Shown: positions 9,601 through 16,870 of the stretch, in pieces | Numbering within the stretch: position 1 is the stretch's first letter | Layout: each line of letters begins with the position of its first letter | Source of the DNA: Caulobacter sp. NIBR2454 | GTDB taxonomy: Bacteria > Pseudomonadota > Alphaproteobacteria > Caulobacterales > Caulobacteraceae | DNA length: 64,000 nt | NCBI RefSeq assembly: GCF_027474405.1 | Contig: NZ_CP114872.1 | Location: forward strand, 40,041 to 104,040 | Direction: 5' to 3' | Position numbers and translations under genes: made by a program | Notes under the pieces: model-generated | Databases searched by the model: none | Told to the model about the DNA's origin: nothing | The model's input: only the letters and a program-made list of their open reading frames with translations

Positions 9601-9895
9601 CCTCGTCCTCATGCAAGCGATCCGTGAACGCCTCGACAGGGGTGTCGCCAGCGTCGAGGCCGCAGTTGAGGGGGCGGCAAGCCGCCTGCGCGCCGTGCTC
9701 ACAACCGCACTGGTCGCCATCGTTGGCTTTATCCCCATGGCGATCGCTCATGGCGCCGGCGCCGAGGTGCAAAAGCCCCTGGCTACGGTCGTGATCGGCG
9801 GCCTGCTGACCTCGACGGCTCTGACCCTGCTCGTACTGCCGACCTTCGCCGCTGTCGCGGCTCGCCGTCGCAAGCCCAAGGCGGTTGAGGAATGA
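6677..9895 (+). CDS. czcA: CzcA, heavy-metal RND inner-membrane pump
   Basis: A 1072-residue HME-RND permease, full length for the family: 12 membrane spans and two large periplasmic loops. The proton-relay segment DFGLLVDGAVVVVEN places acidic residues at D424, D430 and E437, the spacing known from Cupriavidus CzcA and typical of the Zn/Co/Cd-exporting subgroup. The N-terminus (PIDAVPDITNRQVQI) and the central LIPVVFVLIGLL-type span of the second half are also typical. The residue 145-190 region carries an insert (WQSDGAYLTPEGDR) that is probably a periplasmic variation. It uses the proton gradient to drive metal from periplasm or cytoplasm out through CzcB and CzcC. The next gene overlaps its stop (ATGA). 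Confidence 0.95.
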   Translation: MFKPIIELSVRLRWFVVLIVAVVASYGLFELTRLPIDAVPDITNRQVQITTVAPALAPEQIERQVTYPLETAMAGIPGLTSTRSLSRNGFSQITVIFTDQTDIYFARQQVAERMAQARERLPEGVEPALAPITTGLGEVLMWTVDYKPFNRAMARDDKPGWQSDGAYLTPEGDRLATPEQRATYLRTVQDWIVAPQMRTAKGLAGVDTVGGYVKEYAVRPDVARLSSYGLGLQDLITALDRANMQAGAGYVQRAGEQLVVRTDALALRTEDLAQAPVTNRNGLVVRVADVATVEIGQAPRLGGASRDGHEAVLGTALMIAGGNSRTVAQAAGERLEEVRKTLPPGIEAVTVLDRSALVNSTIKTVARNLTEGALLVVVVLFLLLGNIRAASITALMIPISFLFAVIGMNRFGISGNLMSLGALDFGLLVDGAVVVVENTLLVLAQKRADIGRALTRKERFEAAGKAAGQMVKPAAFGQLIILLVFTPLLLLEGVEGKTFIPMGATVMLALVGAFIFSFTFVPAMTALLVREPKSVHVASNGEAEEHETLVIRFARRWIEPAISAAVARPKIVLISALAALVVGGLAFATLGREFIPTLDEGDIAMQALRVPSASLEQSLAMQMALERAITAQPEVETMFSRTGTAEAAVDPMPPNISDSVIVLKDRSDWPDSKLPKEDLIARIEKEASLQIGNSFEFSQPIELRFNELISGVRTDLAVLVYGDDFATLQKVADQVAGQLRQTSGSADVRVEQASGLPTLTVSVDRFAAANYGLTAGDVSDAVSAAIGGAQAGRIFEGDRRFDVVVRLPETSRNDPASLAALPIVSASGVTVPLSSVARIETAEGPNQISRNNGSRRMVVQANVRGRDLGGFVAEAQGKVDQIALPAGVRLEWGGQFENLKRAEQRLGLVIPVVFVLIGLLLFMALGSVAEAGLVFACVPLALIGGALALVLRGMPFSVSAAVGFIAVSGVATLNGLVLMQAIRERLDRGVASVEAAVEGAASRLRAVLTTALVAIVGFIPMAIAHGAGAEVQKPLATVVIGGLLTSTALTLLVLPTFAAVAARRRKPKAVEE

Positions 9896-10494
9896 CGACC
9901 AAGGCGCAATCGGAACGTCGCCAGCGCAAGACGCTGGCGACGGTGTTCCTCCTCAACGCAGCCCTTGCAGGCGGGCTTGGTGTTGGCGGCGTCGTCGCTG
10001 ACTCCAGCGCGCTGCTCGCCAACGCCGTCGACAACGCCTCGGACGCGGCGGTCTATCTGATCAGTTTCCTAGCTGTGGGCAGGGCGGGCAGGTGGAAGCG
10101 CGGGGCCGCCCGCCTGTCGGGGATCATGCTGCTGATCTTCGCTGTGGGCGTGGTGGCTGACGCCGTCCGCCGCTGGGTCGTCGGAACCGAGCCTGTCGGC
10201 GGCACGATGATGGTCCTGGCCCTAGTCGCGGCCGTCGTGAACCTCGTCTGCCTGATCCTCGTCAAACGGCAGGGCGGCAAGGATGTGAACATGCGCGCGG
10301 CCGAGACCTTCAGCCTGAACGATTTCGCCTCCAACGGCGGCATCCTTCTGGCTGGTGTGCTGGTCATGCTCACGGGCCAAGCCTGGCCCGACCTGGCGAT
10401 CGGCGTCCTCGTCGCCGCCATAGCGTTGAAGGGCGGCGTCGAAATTCTTCAGGACGCGCGTCGCGAGTCCGACAGGCAAGGGGAGGGCCGCTGA
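9892..10494 (+). CDS. Cation diffusion facilitator family transporter with variant metal site
   Basis: A 200-residue protein with about five to six membrane spans and no cytoplasmic C-terminal domain, so a short CDF-family member. The second-span site reads DNASD (DxxxD). The fifth-span site reads DFASN, where classical zinc CDFs have HxxxD. The motif LTGQAWPDLAIGVLVA near the end is a strong CDF marker. It should move a divalent cation out of the cytoplasm in exchange for protons, feeding the periplasmic RND pump. It is translationally coupled on both sides (4-bp overlap with czcA, 1-bp overlap with the ATPase). The altered site may mean a different metal preference. Confidence 0.85.
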   Translation: MTTKAQSERRQRKTLATVFLLNAALAGGLGVGGVVADSSALLANAVDNASDAAVYLISFLAVGRAGRWKRGAARLSGIMLLIFAVGVVADAVRRWVVGTEPVGGTMMVLALVAAVVNLVCLILVKRQGGKDVNMRAAETFSLNDFASNGGILLAGVLVMLTGQAWPDLAIGVLVAAIALKGGVEILQDARRESDRQGEGR

Positions 10495-12551
10495 TGGCCG
10501 ACCAAAAGCACCAAGATCATGTCGCGCCTTCCAGTTCCGAAGACCAGCACGTCCATGCTGGCTTCCTCGGGGCCAACACCGAGCTGATTTTCGCCCTGGC
10601 CTGCGGCGCGTTGCTGGGCATGGGCTTCGCTGTCGAAAAGCTCGTCTCTGGCGCATCAGGCGCGTTGCCGATGGCCTGCTACGTTGCAGCCTACGGCTTC
10701 GGCGGCTTCTTTACGGCGCGCGAGGCTCTTGAGAACCTCAAGCACAGGAAGTTCGAGATCGACACCCTGATGCTGGTCGCCGCCCTGGGCGCGGCTGCGC
10801 TTGGGGAATGGGCCGAAGGCGCCTTGCTGCTCTTCCTCTTCAGCCTAGGCCATGCGCTTGAGCACTACGCCATGGGGCGCGCAAAGCGCGCCATCGAGGC
10901 GTTGGCCGAACTTGCGCCCGACACCGCCACCGTCCGTCGCGAAGGGCAAACACTCGAGATTGCAGTTGAGGAGCTGCTAGTCGGCGACACCGTCATCGTT
11001 CGCCCCAACGAGCGGCTGGCGGCCGACGGCTTCGTCATCAAAGGCGCCAGCGCGATCAACCAGGCGCCGGTCACTGGCGAAAGCATCCCCGTCGACAAGT
11101 CACCCGTGTCCGACCCGGCCATGGCCCGTGAACGACCAGACTCCATCGACGCTGCGAGCCGGGTGTTCGCCGGCACGATCAACGGCGGCGCGGTGATCGA
11201 GATCGAGGTGACCCGGCGCTCGGACGAGACCGCCCTGGCCAAGGTCGTCAAGATGGTCAGCGAGGCGGAGACCCAAAAGTCGCCGACCCAGCGGTTCACC
11301 GAACGGTTCGAACGGTTCTTCGTCCCCGCCGTGCTGATCACCGCCGTCCTACTACTCTTCGCCTGGGTGGTCGTGGACGAGCCGTTCACCGACAGCTTCT
11401 ATCGCGCCATGGCTGTTCTCGTTGCAGCAAGCCCCTGCGCCCTGGCCATCGCCACGCCCAGCGCCGTCCTCTCCGGCGTCGCTCGGGCGGCGCGGGGTGG
11501 AGTGCTCGTCAAGGGCGGCGCGCCCTTGGAGAACCTCGGCTCGCTCAAGGCCATCGCCTTCGACAAAACCGGCACCCTGACCGAGGGGCGCCCGCGGATC
11601 ACCGACATCGTTGCGGTCGATGGCGCCACCGACCAGGAGCTGCTGGCTGTGGCGGTGGCGGTCGAGGCTATGAGCGACCATCCGCTCGCCCAAGCGATCG
11701 TCAGGGATGGGCGTGAACGCCTGGGCGAGCAGACCTTGCCTGTGGCGACCGATCTTCGCAGCTTCACGGGCAAGGGCGTCGCCGCGAAGATCGATGGAGA
11801 CACCGTCTGGATCGGCAAGGCCGAGATGTTCGGTGTGGAGAGCGTGCCCGCGCTGGGTAAGGCCGCCAAGGACGCCATCGCCAAGCTTCGCGAGGCGGGG
11901 CGTACGACCATGGTGGTGCGCAGGGCGGGGAGGGACCTTGGCGCCATCGGCCTGATGGACACGCCGAGGAACTCGGCGAAGGCCGCGCTCGCAAAGCTGC
12001 ACAAGCTGGGCGTCGGCCGCATGATCATGATCTCGGGTGACAACCAGAAGGTCGCCGACGCCATCGCCAGGGAGGTTGGGCTCGACGAAGCCTGGGGCGA
12101 CCTGATGCCCGAGGACAAGGTGGCGGCGATCAAGAAGCTCGCCGGTGAGGACAAGGTCGCCATGGTCGGCGACGGGGTCAATGACGCCCCGGCCATGGCC
12201 AGTGCGACGGTCGGCGTCGCCATGGGGGCGGCCGGTTCGGACGTCGCGCTCGAGACAGCGGACGTGGCGCTGATGGCCGATGATCTCGCCCATCTGCCGT
12301 TCGCGGTGGGCTTAAGCCGCAGCACACGGCGGATCATCCGCCAGAACGTCTTCGTCAGCCTCGGCGTCGTGGCGATACTGGTGCCCGCGACGATCATGGG
12401 TCTGGGGATCGGGCCGGCTGTGATGATGCACGAGGGGTCGACCTTGCTGGTGGTGTTCAACGCCCTTCGCCTGCTGGCCTACCGCGATCCGATGACAGCC
12501 AATGACGAACTTGACCCTGTACCAGCTACAGGGCGCAGGGTGCAGGCATGA
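10494..12551 (+). CDS. P1B-4-type heavy-metal ATPase (CzcP/CoaT-like)
   Basis: A 685-residue P-type ATPase lacking an N-terminal HMA domain and starting instead with a short His-rich leader. Visible motifs are the actuator loop TGES, the membrane metal site SPC at 313-315, the phosphorylation motif DKTGTLTEG with D357, a GDGVNDAP hinge, and HEGSTLLVVFNALRLL from H646 in the last membrane span. SPC together with HEGST is the signature of the P1B-4 class, known exporters of Co2+, Zn2+, Cd2+ or Fe2+, and differs from the CPC class represented by ZntA and CopA. It acts in the inner membrane, removing cytoplasmic metal. The next gene overlaps its stop. Confidence 0.92.
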   Translation: MADQKHQDHVAPSSSEDQHVHAGFLGANTELIFALACGALLGMGFAVEKLVSGASGALPMACYVAAYGFGGFFTAREALENLKHRKFEIDTLMLVAALGAAALGEWAEGALLLFLFSLGHALEHYAMGRAKRAIEALAELAPDTATVRREGQTLEIAVEELLVGDTVIVRPNERLAADGFVIKGASAINQAPVTGESIPVDKSPVSDPAMARERPDSIDAASRVFAGTINGGAVIEIEVTRRSDETALAKVVKMVSEAETQKSPTQRFTERFERFFVPAVLITAVLLLFAWVVVDEPFTDSFYRAMAVLVAASPCALAIATPSAVLSGVARAARGGVLVKGGAPLENLGSLKAIAFDKTGTLTEGRPRITDIVAVDGATDQELLAVAVAVEAMSDHPLAQAIVRDGRERLGEQTLPVATDLRSFTGKGVAAKIDGDTVWIGKAEMFGVESVPALGKAAKDAIAKLREAGRTTMVVRRAGRDLGAIGLMDTPRNSAKAALAKLHKLGVGRMIMISGDNQKVADAIAREVGLDEAWGDLMPEDKVAAIKKLAGEDKVAMVGDGVNDAPAMASATVGVAMGAAGSDVALETADVALMADDLAHLPFAVGLSRSTRRIIRQNVFVSLGVVAILVPATIMGLGIGPAVMMHEGSTLLVVFNALRLLAYRDPMTANDELDPVPATGRRVQA

Positions 12552-13213
12552 CAAGCTGTTCAACCACCAAATCCTCGACGCCGACCGCCGGATCGTCGTG
12601 CTGCGGCCAGACCGTTCGCTTCGATGGCGCCTCGAAGGCCTACCGGCGCATTCTTGCGGCGGTGATCGCCATCAACCTCGTGGGGTTCGTGGTGGTCGCG
12701 GTCGGAAGTCTGGTGGCGCAATCGACGACGCTTGCGGCCAACTCACTGGATTTCGCGGCCGATGCGGCGACTTATGGGCTTAGCTTGTGGGTGATCGGCA
12801 AAAGCGTCGCGGCGCGGACCAATGCGGCCTTTATTAAGAGCGCCAGCCTGGCGCTCTTGGCGGCCAGCGTCGTCGGCATCGCCGTTTGGCGACTGGTGTC
12901 GGGCGCGGAGCCTGAGGGCTTCGCGATTTCTGGCGCAGGACTGTTCGGCATCGCCGCCAATCTGCTCGCCGCGCTGCTCCTACTTCGATACCGCGACGGC
13001 GACGCCAATGTCCGCTCGGTTTGGCTCTGCACCCGCAACGATGTCATCCAATGCATCGCCGTGGCGTTCACTGGTCTTGTGGTCAGCTTGACGGGCTCGC
13101 GCTGGCCCGACCTGATTTTCGGCGTCTTCCTGGCCGTGATTTTCCTTCGCTCGGCTTGGCAGATCACCCTGCAGGCGCGCGAGGAGCGGAGCGCCGCTGG
13201 AGCCGCGGCATGA
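12548..13213 (+). CDS. Second CDF-family cation transporter with Cys-rich leader
   Basis: A 221-residue short CDF protein, paralogous to the one upstream. The second-span site is DFAAD (DxxxD); the fifth-span site is DVIQC, again not the canonical HxxxD, this time ending in cysteine. The closing motif LTGSRWPDLIFGVFLAV matches the other copy. The first 20 residues hold three cysteines (MTSCS... SCCGQ), which could bind soft metals before transport. It overlaps the ATPase stop and the start of the DUF3703 gene (ATGA both times), so it belongs to the same operon. Substrate is unknown. Confidence 0.85.
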   Translation: MTSCSTTKSSTPTAGSSCCGQTVRFDGASKAYRRILAAVIAINLVGFVVVAVGSLVAQSTTLAANSLDFAADAATYGLSLWVIGKSVAARTNAAFIKSASLALLAASVVGIAVWRLVSGAEPEGFAISGAGLFGIAANLLAALLLLRYRDGDANVRSVWLCTRNDVIQCIAVAFTGLVVSLTGSRWPDLIFGVFLAVIFLRSAWQITLQAREERSAAGAAA

Positions 13214-13554
13214 CGCTCAAGCCGAAACGGTTGGCCGCCTATCGCGACGAGGCCGCCTTGGCGAAGGAGGCGTTGGCCAAAGGCGATCTTGACGAGGCCT
13301 TTCGGCGCCTGGAGCGCGCACACATCCTGGGTCAACCTTCGGCCGGAGCTCATAGCTGGGCCCATTGGACGATGCTGAAAGTCGGCTTGCGCCGGCGTGA
13401 CTGGCGCGAGGTGAGGGGGCAGATAATCCGCCTGGCGGCGGGTGGCTTACTGTCGTGGATGGGACGCTTGCCCGTCGGCAATACCGGGGGCGCTGATGTA
13501 CCAGCTGAAGCGCCGATGCCAGTCCCGTCCGATCTGGTCGAACTTTGTCAGTAG
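13210..13554 (+). CDS. DUF3703 family protein, last gene of the metal operon
   Basis: A 114-residue soluble protein with the conserved core RAHILGQ, then HSWAHWTML, and the end motif PVGNTGGADV followed by PMPVPSDL. These identify DUF3703, a family commonly seen at the end of Czc-type and P1B ATPase operons; its function is not known. The conserved His residues could bind metal. ATG 13210 was chosen because it overlaps the upstream stop (ATGA) and gives the N-terminus expected for the family. A longer in-frame reading that starts inside the upstream transporter is not credible. Confidence 0.85.
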   Translation: MTLKPKRLAAYRDEAALAKEALAKGDLDEAFRRLERAHILGQPSAGAHSWAHWTMLKVGLRRRDWREVRGQIIRLAAGGLLSWMGRLPVGNTGGADVPAEAPMPVPSDLVELCQ

Positions 13555-13865
13555 TTGGCTATGCAACGACACGCGTGACGGCGCGCGGTGACGACTCCAA
13601 CGTTCGCGCCGGCATCACCTATGTAAAGCCCTTCTGAATCATGGCGGCTCCTAGGCGGACATGCTCCACTGTAGCCCGCGTCCGAAAAACCTACGTTTTC
13701 CGGACAGCAGCTGCCGGCGACGCATCGTTGAAATATTTCCGGGTAGGTGCGTCCGAGAACTCTGTAGCGAAATCAAAGTCGCGAAACCTCCGCATCGGAC
13801 GAGTTTCGGGACAGTCGCGACCTGGGCGATGGCGGTGTCTTCGTTCTCCGGGCCGGGACAATGCC
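13555..13865. other. Gap between the metal operon and the recombinase element
   Basis: About 310 bases. Short open frames exist on both strands but have no start signal, codon bias or family resemblance, and I see no gene in it. A shift from GC-rich operon sequence to more AT-rich sequence occurs here, consistent with a boundary of inserted DNA. Confidence 0.6.
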
Positions 13866-13936
13866 GCATCTATTTTGGCGAAAAGCGGCATCTATTCCGG
13901 TGCCAAAAGCCGCATCAATTAAATGGGGCATCTATT
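13866..13936. repeat. Four short direct repeats GCATC(T/A)ATT at the likely left end of the recombinase element
   Basis: The 9-mer GCATCTATT, once as GCATCAATT, occurs at 13866, 13888, 13912 and 13928, in one orientation with spacings of 22, 24 and 16 bp. Clustered short direct repeats just outside a set of tyrosine recombinases are what recombinase-binding sites at an element end look like. No matching cluster was found near the right-hand boundary, so the assignment is tentative. Confidence 0.5.
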
Positions 13937-13946
13937 ATGGTCAGTG

Positions 13947-14052
13947 ATGCGCCCTAATGGTCATACAAAACAAATAGTTAGAAAAACGCATAATTAACAA
14001 TGCGCCCTAATGGTCATACAAAACAAATAGTTAGAAAAACGCATAATTAACA
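13947..14052. repeat. Exact tandem repeat, two copies of 53 bp
   Basis: Bases 13947-13999 and 14000-14052 are identical 53-bp units with no mismatch. They contain GCGCCCTAATGGTCATAC and an AT-rich tail (GTTAGAAAAACGCATAATTAAC). The array lies directly right of the short GCATC(T/A)ATT repeats and about 155 bp upstream of the first recombinase gene. It could be a recombination or attachment site, a recombinase-binding array, or a duplication made on insertion. Confidence 0.85.
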
Positions 14053-14112
14053 TTATCGGAAGGGAACACCAGTTCGACAGTGTTGCACCATTCCAAGCAA
14101 CATAGCTCGACG

Positions 14113-14150
14113 CCCCGCTGCGCAGCCATTCAAACAGCGCAGCAGCGGGG
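14113..14150. other. GC-rich hairpin upstream of the first recombinase
   Basis: CCCCGCTGC at 14113-14121 pairs with GCAGCGGGG at 14142-14150, a perfect 9-bp stem with a 20-base loop. There is no T-run after it. It may insulate the recombinase operon from outside transcription or be part of the element end. Confidence 0.45.
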
Positions 14151-14207
14151 CTTCGGGCGGGCCTCATCCACAACTTTCGATCTTGATAAAGCTCCACAGC
14201 ACGTGAC

Positions 14208-15401
14208 ATGCGATGGCCTGTAATCCAGTGCGCGTGTGTCATGCATATCAAGCTTCCCGAGGCCTTAGCCGGGCCTTACTGCTCCGATCCAAGCGGACTG
14301 CCTCGCTACTGCGCCACGATATGGATTGATGTCCTTAAGGGGCATTTGGCTCCCTCCACACGAGACAAGTACGTCAGCGCTGCTGGGGCTCTCTATCAAC
14401 AAGCCGAGAGCATGGTGCCTCCAATAGATCTCGACGCGGCGCTCATGGCTCCAAATTTTCCTGAAATTGAAGCCGTTCTTTCAGCTAATTTGCTCACGCG
14501 CCAAGCCGACCATGATCTACGGCGTTGGAAATTGTCCTGTAGTTTTGTCTTTTCGATCCTGAAAAATATAGTCGGATCCGACAGTCAAGACCTGGCGCAG
14601 CGCTTGCGCTTCATGCGTCAACGATTTTCGCAACTCAGCGTACGTCCACGTATTCCGTCAAGTCGAGTTCGGGCTATTCCAGCCATCGCCCTAGAAGATC
14701 TCTACGACATCTTTCACCCATATAGTGTTCGAAATCCTTTCAGGATCGATGCGCTCAAGTGGAGGAATTTCGTTATTTTCATTCTTCTAGTTCAACTCGG
14801 TCTACGTAAAGGAGAAGTTCTCAGTCTGTCGGTGGATGCACTAAGAGACCAATTTGATCTCCGCACCGGTGAGGTAAAAAGATGGATCAATGTAAGTCGC
14901 TCGGATGAAGCAACCGATCGGCGAGCGCGTCGTCCTAGGATGAAAACCGTCCACGCGGTGCGTCAGTTGCCTGTATCTCTCACATTGTCGGCGATCCTGG
15001 ATACCTATGTCGGGCAGTATCGCGGCGACGTTGATCATGCCTTCCTGTTCTCGTCTTCAGAGGGCCAACCATTAGCGCTGAGTTCGGTTGATCATGTCAT
15101 TCGGACGGCGCACCAGCACATGTCTCAGGATGCCCAGGCTGCGCTCAAATATGAAGGTGTAGACCGTCTTTCCGCACATGCATTCCGGCACACGGCGGCC
15201 GTGATCCGTCTCCAGCATTTCATGGAGACCGGCATGGAGCAGGACGAAGCACTGCATCGCTTGAGGCCGTTCTTCGGTTGGAGTCGGTCGTCTGAAATGC
15301 CTTTCCTTTACGCTCGAGCTTATTTCGAGCCGCGCCACAGCCGAATTTGGGAAGAGGCTTTTGAGACAAGCTTGGCCTTCCTTCGGGCAGGTGTTCGATA
15401 A
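14208..15401 (+). CDS. Tyrosine recombinase 1 of a three-recombinase cassette
   Basis: A 397-residue tyrosine recombinase. The catalytic Arg I is in LGLRKGEVLSLS and the HxxR box is HAFRHTAA. The nucleophile region GWSRSSEMPFLYARAYFE supplies a Tyr at the expected distance. An N-terminal SAM-like DNA-binding half precedes it. The stop overlaps the start of the second recombinase by 1 bp (TAATG). The ordering of three long recombinases plus a small coiled-coil protein recalls the TnpA-TnpB-TnpC set of Tn554 and the RIT (recombinase-in-trio) elements. ATG 14241 is an alternative start. Base composition is more AT-rich than the flanks. Confidence 0.85.
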   Translation: MRWPVIQCACVMHIKLPEALAGPYCSDPSGLPRYCATIWIDVLKGHLAPSTRDKYVSAAGALYQQAESMVPPIDLDAALMAPNFPEIEAVLSANLLTRQADHDLRRWKLSCSFVFSILKNIVGSDSQDLAQRLRFMRQRFSQLSVRPRIPSSRVRAIPAIALEDLYDIFHPYSVRNPFRIDALKWRNFVIFILLVQLGLRKGEVLSLSVDALRDQFDLRTGEVKRWINVSRSDEATDRRARRPRMKTVHAVRQLPVSLTLSAILDTYVGQYRGDVDHAFLFSSSEGQPLALSSVDHVIRTAHQHMSQDAQAALKYEGVDRLSAHAFRHTAAVIRLQHFMETGMEQDEALHRLRPFFGWSRSSEMPFLYARAYFEPRHSRIWEEAFETSLAFLRAGVR

Positions 15402-16870
15402 TGATCGAGCAACTGGAACTCTTTGATGCGCAATCCCCCCTACCCGCGTTACCGCCTCTGGCCCGTCTCGTACGCTACTATGACGACTATGATCGGCAGC
15501 AGCGGCGCTTGGAGAATCTGGACAGCGATGTTTGGCGTATCCACGTCAATGGAGGGAGCTCGAGTTGGGACTATGCGCGCTTTCCAGAACCAGCACGCAG
15601 TGTTCTGAAGCGCGTATTCTCAGAGACATTAATCGCCCACTCGTCGACCTCTGCCATTGGTTTCTGGAGTGCATTGGCCGCCGCTGACAGTGGCCTCCTC
15701 AGCGAGAGCGTGAATAACGCGTTGCGTGAATCACCAGTGCAGTTTCGATTCTGGTGGACCGCCCATGCACGAGGTCGCTTCAGTCGCAGCCAAGCTGTTG
15801 CATTCCGCCACGTGCTTCACTGGTTCTGCCGTTGGGAAATTGGGGAGTGGCACCAACCGGATCGAGATCTCGTCCGCGCCCTCCCCGGCCATGCATATGA
15901 AAAGTACATGTCGGTTGGCGATCGCTCGTCAATCGTGCCTCAGCAGGCCAAGTCGAAGATAGTTTCCTACCTCGACGAAGCGAGTGCTGCTGCGAAAGCT
16001 GGGAAATGTTCCCCCGAAATGGCTCGTGATGCCGCAGTCTTGGCGATCGCGTATCAGCATGGCCTTCGCCCGCGTCAGATCGCCATGCTGGAGGCGAGCG
16101 ACGTACGGATCATCGACGCCCAGACCGTCCATATCCGACCCACGTTGATTAAGCAGCTCGGTGAGAACATTGGCCGGTCAATCAACCGCAAGATTCAACC
16201 TGAGTGGACAGCGCTATTCGTTCGCTGGGCGTCGCATCGAGCTGAAACCGTCAAATTCTTCGAGATTAGGCCAATCGCGGTTGGGCAGATTATCAAATCT
16301 ATGACGGCGGAAATCTCCGGCACGCCCTACACCGCACGGGAACTTCGACACACTGGCGCCCAGCGGCTGGCTGACAATGGAGCATCTAGAGAGTCGGTCT
16401 CAGAATACCTCGGTCATACTGATACGACCTCCGCCAACATCTATTTCGAAAGCTCGCCCGCCCAAAACATGCTTGTAAATGCCGCCCTGGGAGAGTCGCC
16501 AACGTATCTGTCAGTTGCGGCCGCAGCGCGAGGCCAATTGATCACTGCTGCAGATCTCGCAGGCCGTCCAGCGGATCAACAGATTGCGGGGATGCCGCAC
16601 GGCGTACCTATTGCCGGGATCGGGGCGTGCGCTGCAGGCCAATCGCTTTGCTCACGTAATCCGGTTCTCGCCTGCTACACGTGCCACAAGTTTCTCCCCG
16701 TTTCGGAGGGCGCGGTCCACCGACAGGTCTTGTCCGACTTGAAGGATGTCGTCCGCGGATTCGATCAGCCGGCCCGACTGGATCGCGTATCTCCAGCGAT
16801 GATGCAGCTTAGATCGACTTTGGAAGCCATAAATGCCGTTCTGGGCGACATCGGTGAGACGCATCAATGA
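15401..16870 (+). CDS. Tyrosine recombinase 2 with C-terminal Cys cluster
   Basis: A 489-residue tyrosine recombinase. Arg I is in YQHGLRPRQIAMLE. The second box reads ARELRHTGAQ, so the usual first His of HxxR is Arg here. LGHTDTTSANIYFES gives the Tyr nucleophile. A C-terminal extension of about 100 residues carries a cysteine cluster (GACAAGQSLC, then LACYTCHKF) that looks able to bind zinc. It overlaps its upstream partner by 1 bp and the downstream recombinase by 4 bp. The three probably act together as a heteromeric recombination complex, as in Tn554-like elements; that is inferred from the gene order. Confidence 0.83.
   Translation: MIEQLELFDAQSPLPALPPLARLVRYYDDYDRQQRRLENLDSDVWRIHVNGGSSSWDYARFPEPARSVLKRVFSETLIAHSSTSAIGFWSALAAADSGLLSESVNNALRESPVQFRFWWTAHARGRFSRSQAVAFRHVLHWFCRWEIGEWHQPDRDLVRALPGHAYEKYMSVGDRSSIVPQQAKSKIVSYLDEASAAAKAGKCSPEMARDAAVLAIAYQHGLRPRQIAMLEASDVRIIDAQTVHIRPTLIKQLGENIGRSINRKIQPEWTALFVRWASHRAETVKFFEIRPIAVGQIIKSMTAEISGTPYTARELRHTGAQRLADNGASRESVSEYLGHTDTTSANIYFESSPAQNMLVNAALGESPTYLSVAAAARGQLITAADLAGRPADQQIAGMPHGVPIAGIGACAAGQSLCSRNPVLACYTCHKFLPVSEGAVHRQVLSDLKDVVRGFDQPARLDRVSPAMMQLRSTLEAINAVLGDIGETHQ

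Noticed and set aside
13641..13957. Two overlapping open frames upstream of the recombinase cassette
   Set aside because: They run into the short repeats, have no start signals and look like spacer DNA.
13947..14052. Possible CRISPR-like array from the 53-bp repeat
   Set aside because: Only two units, directly abutting with no spacer, and no cas genes in the window.
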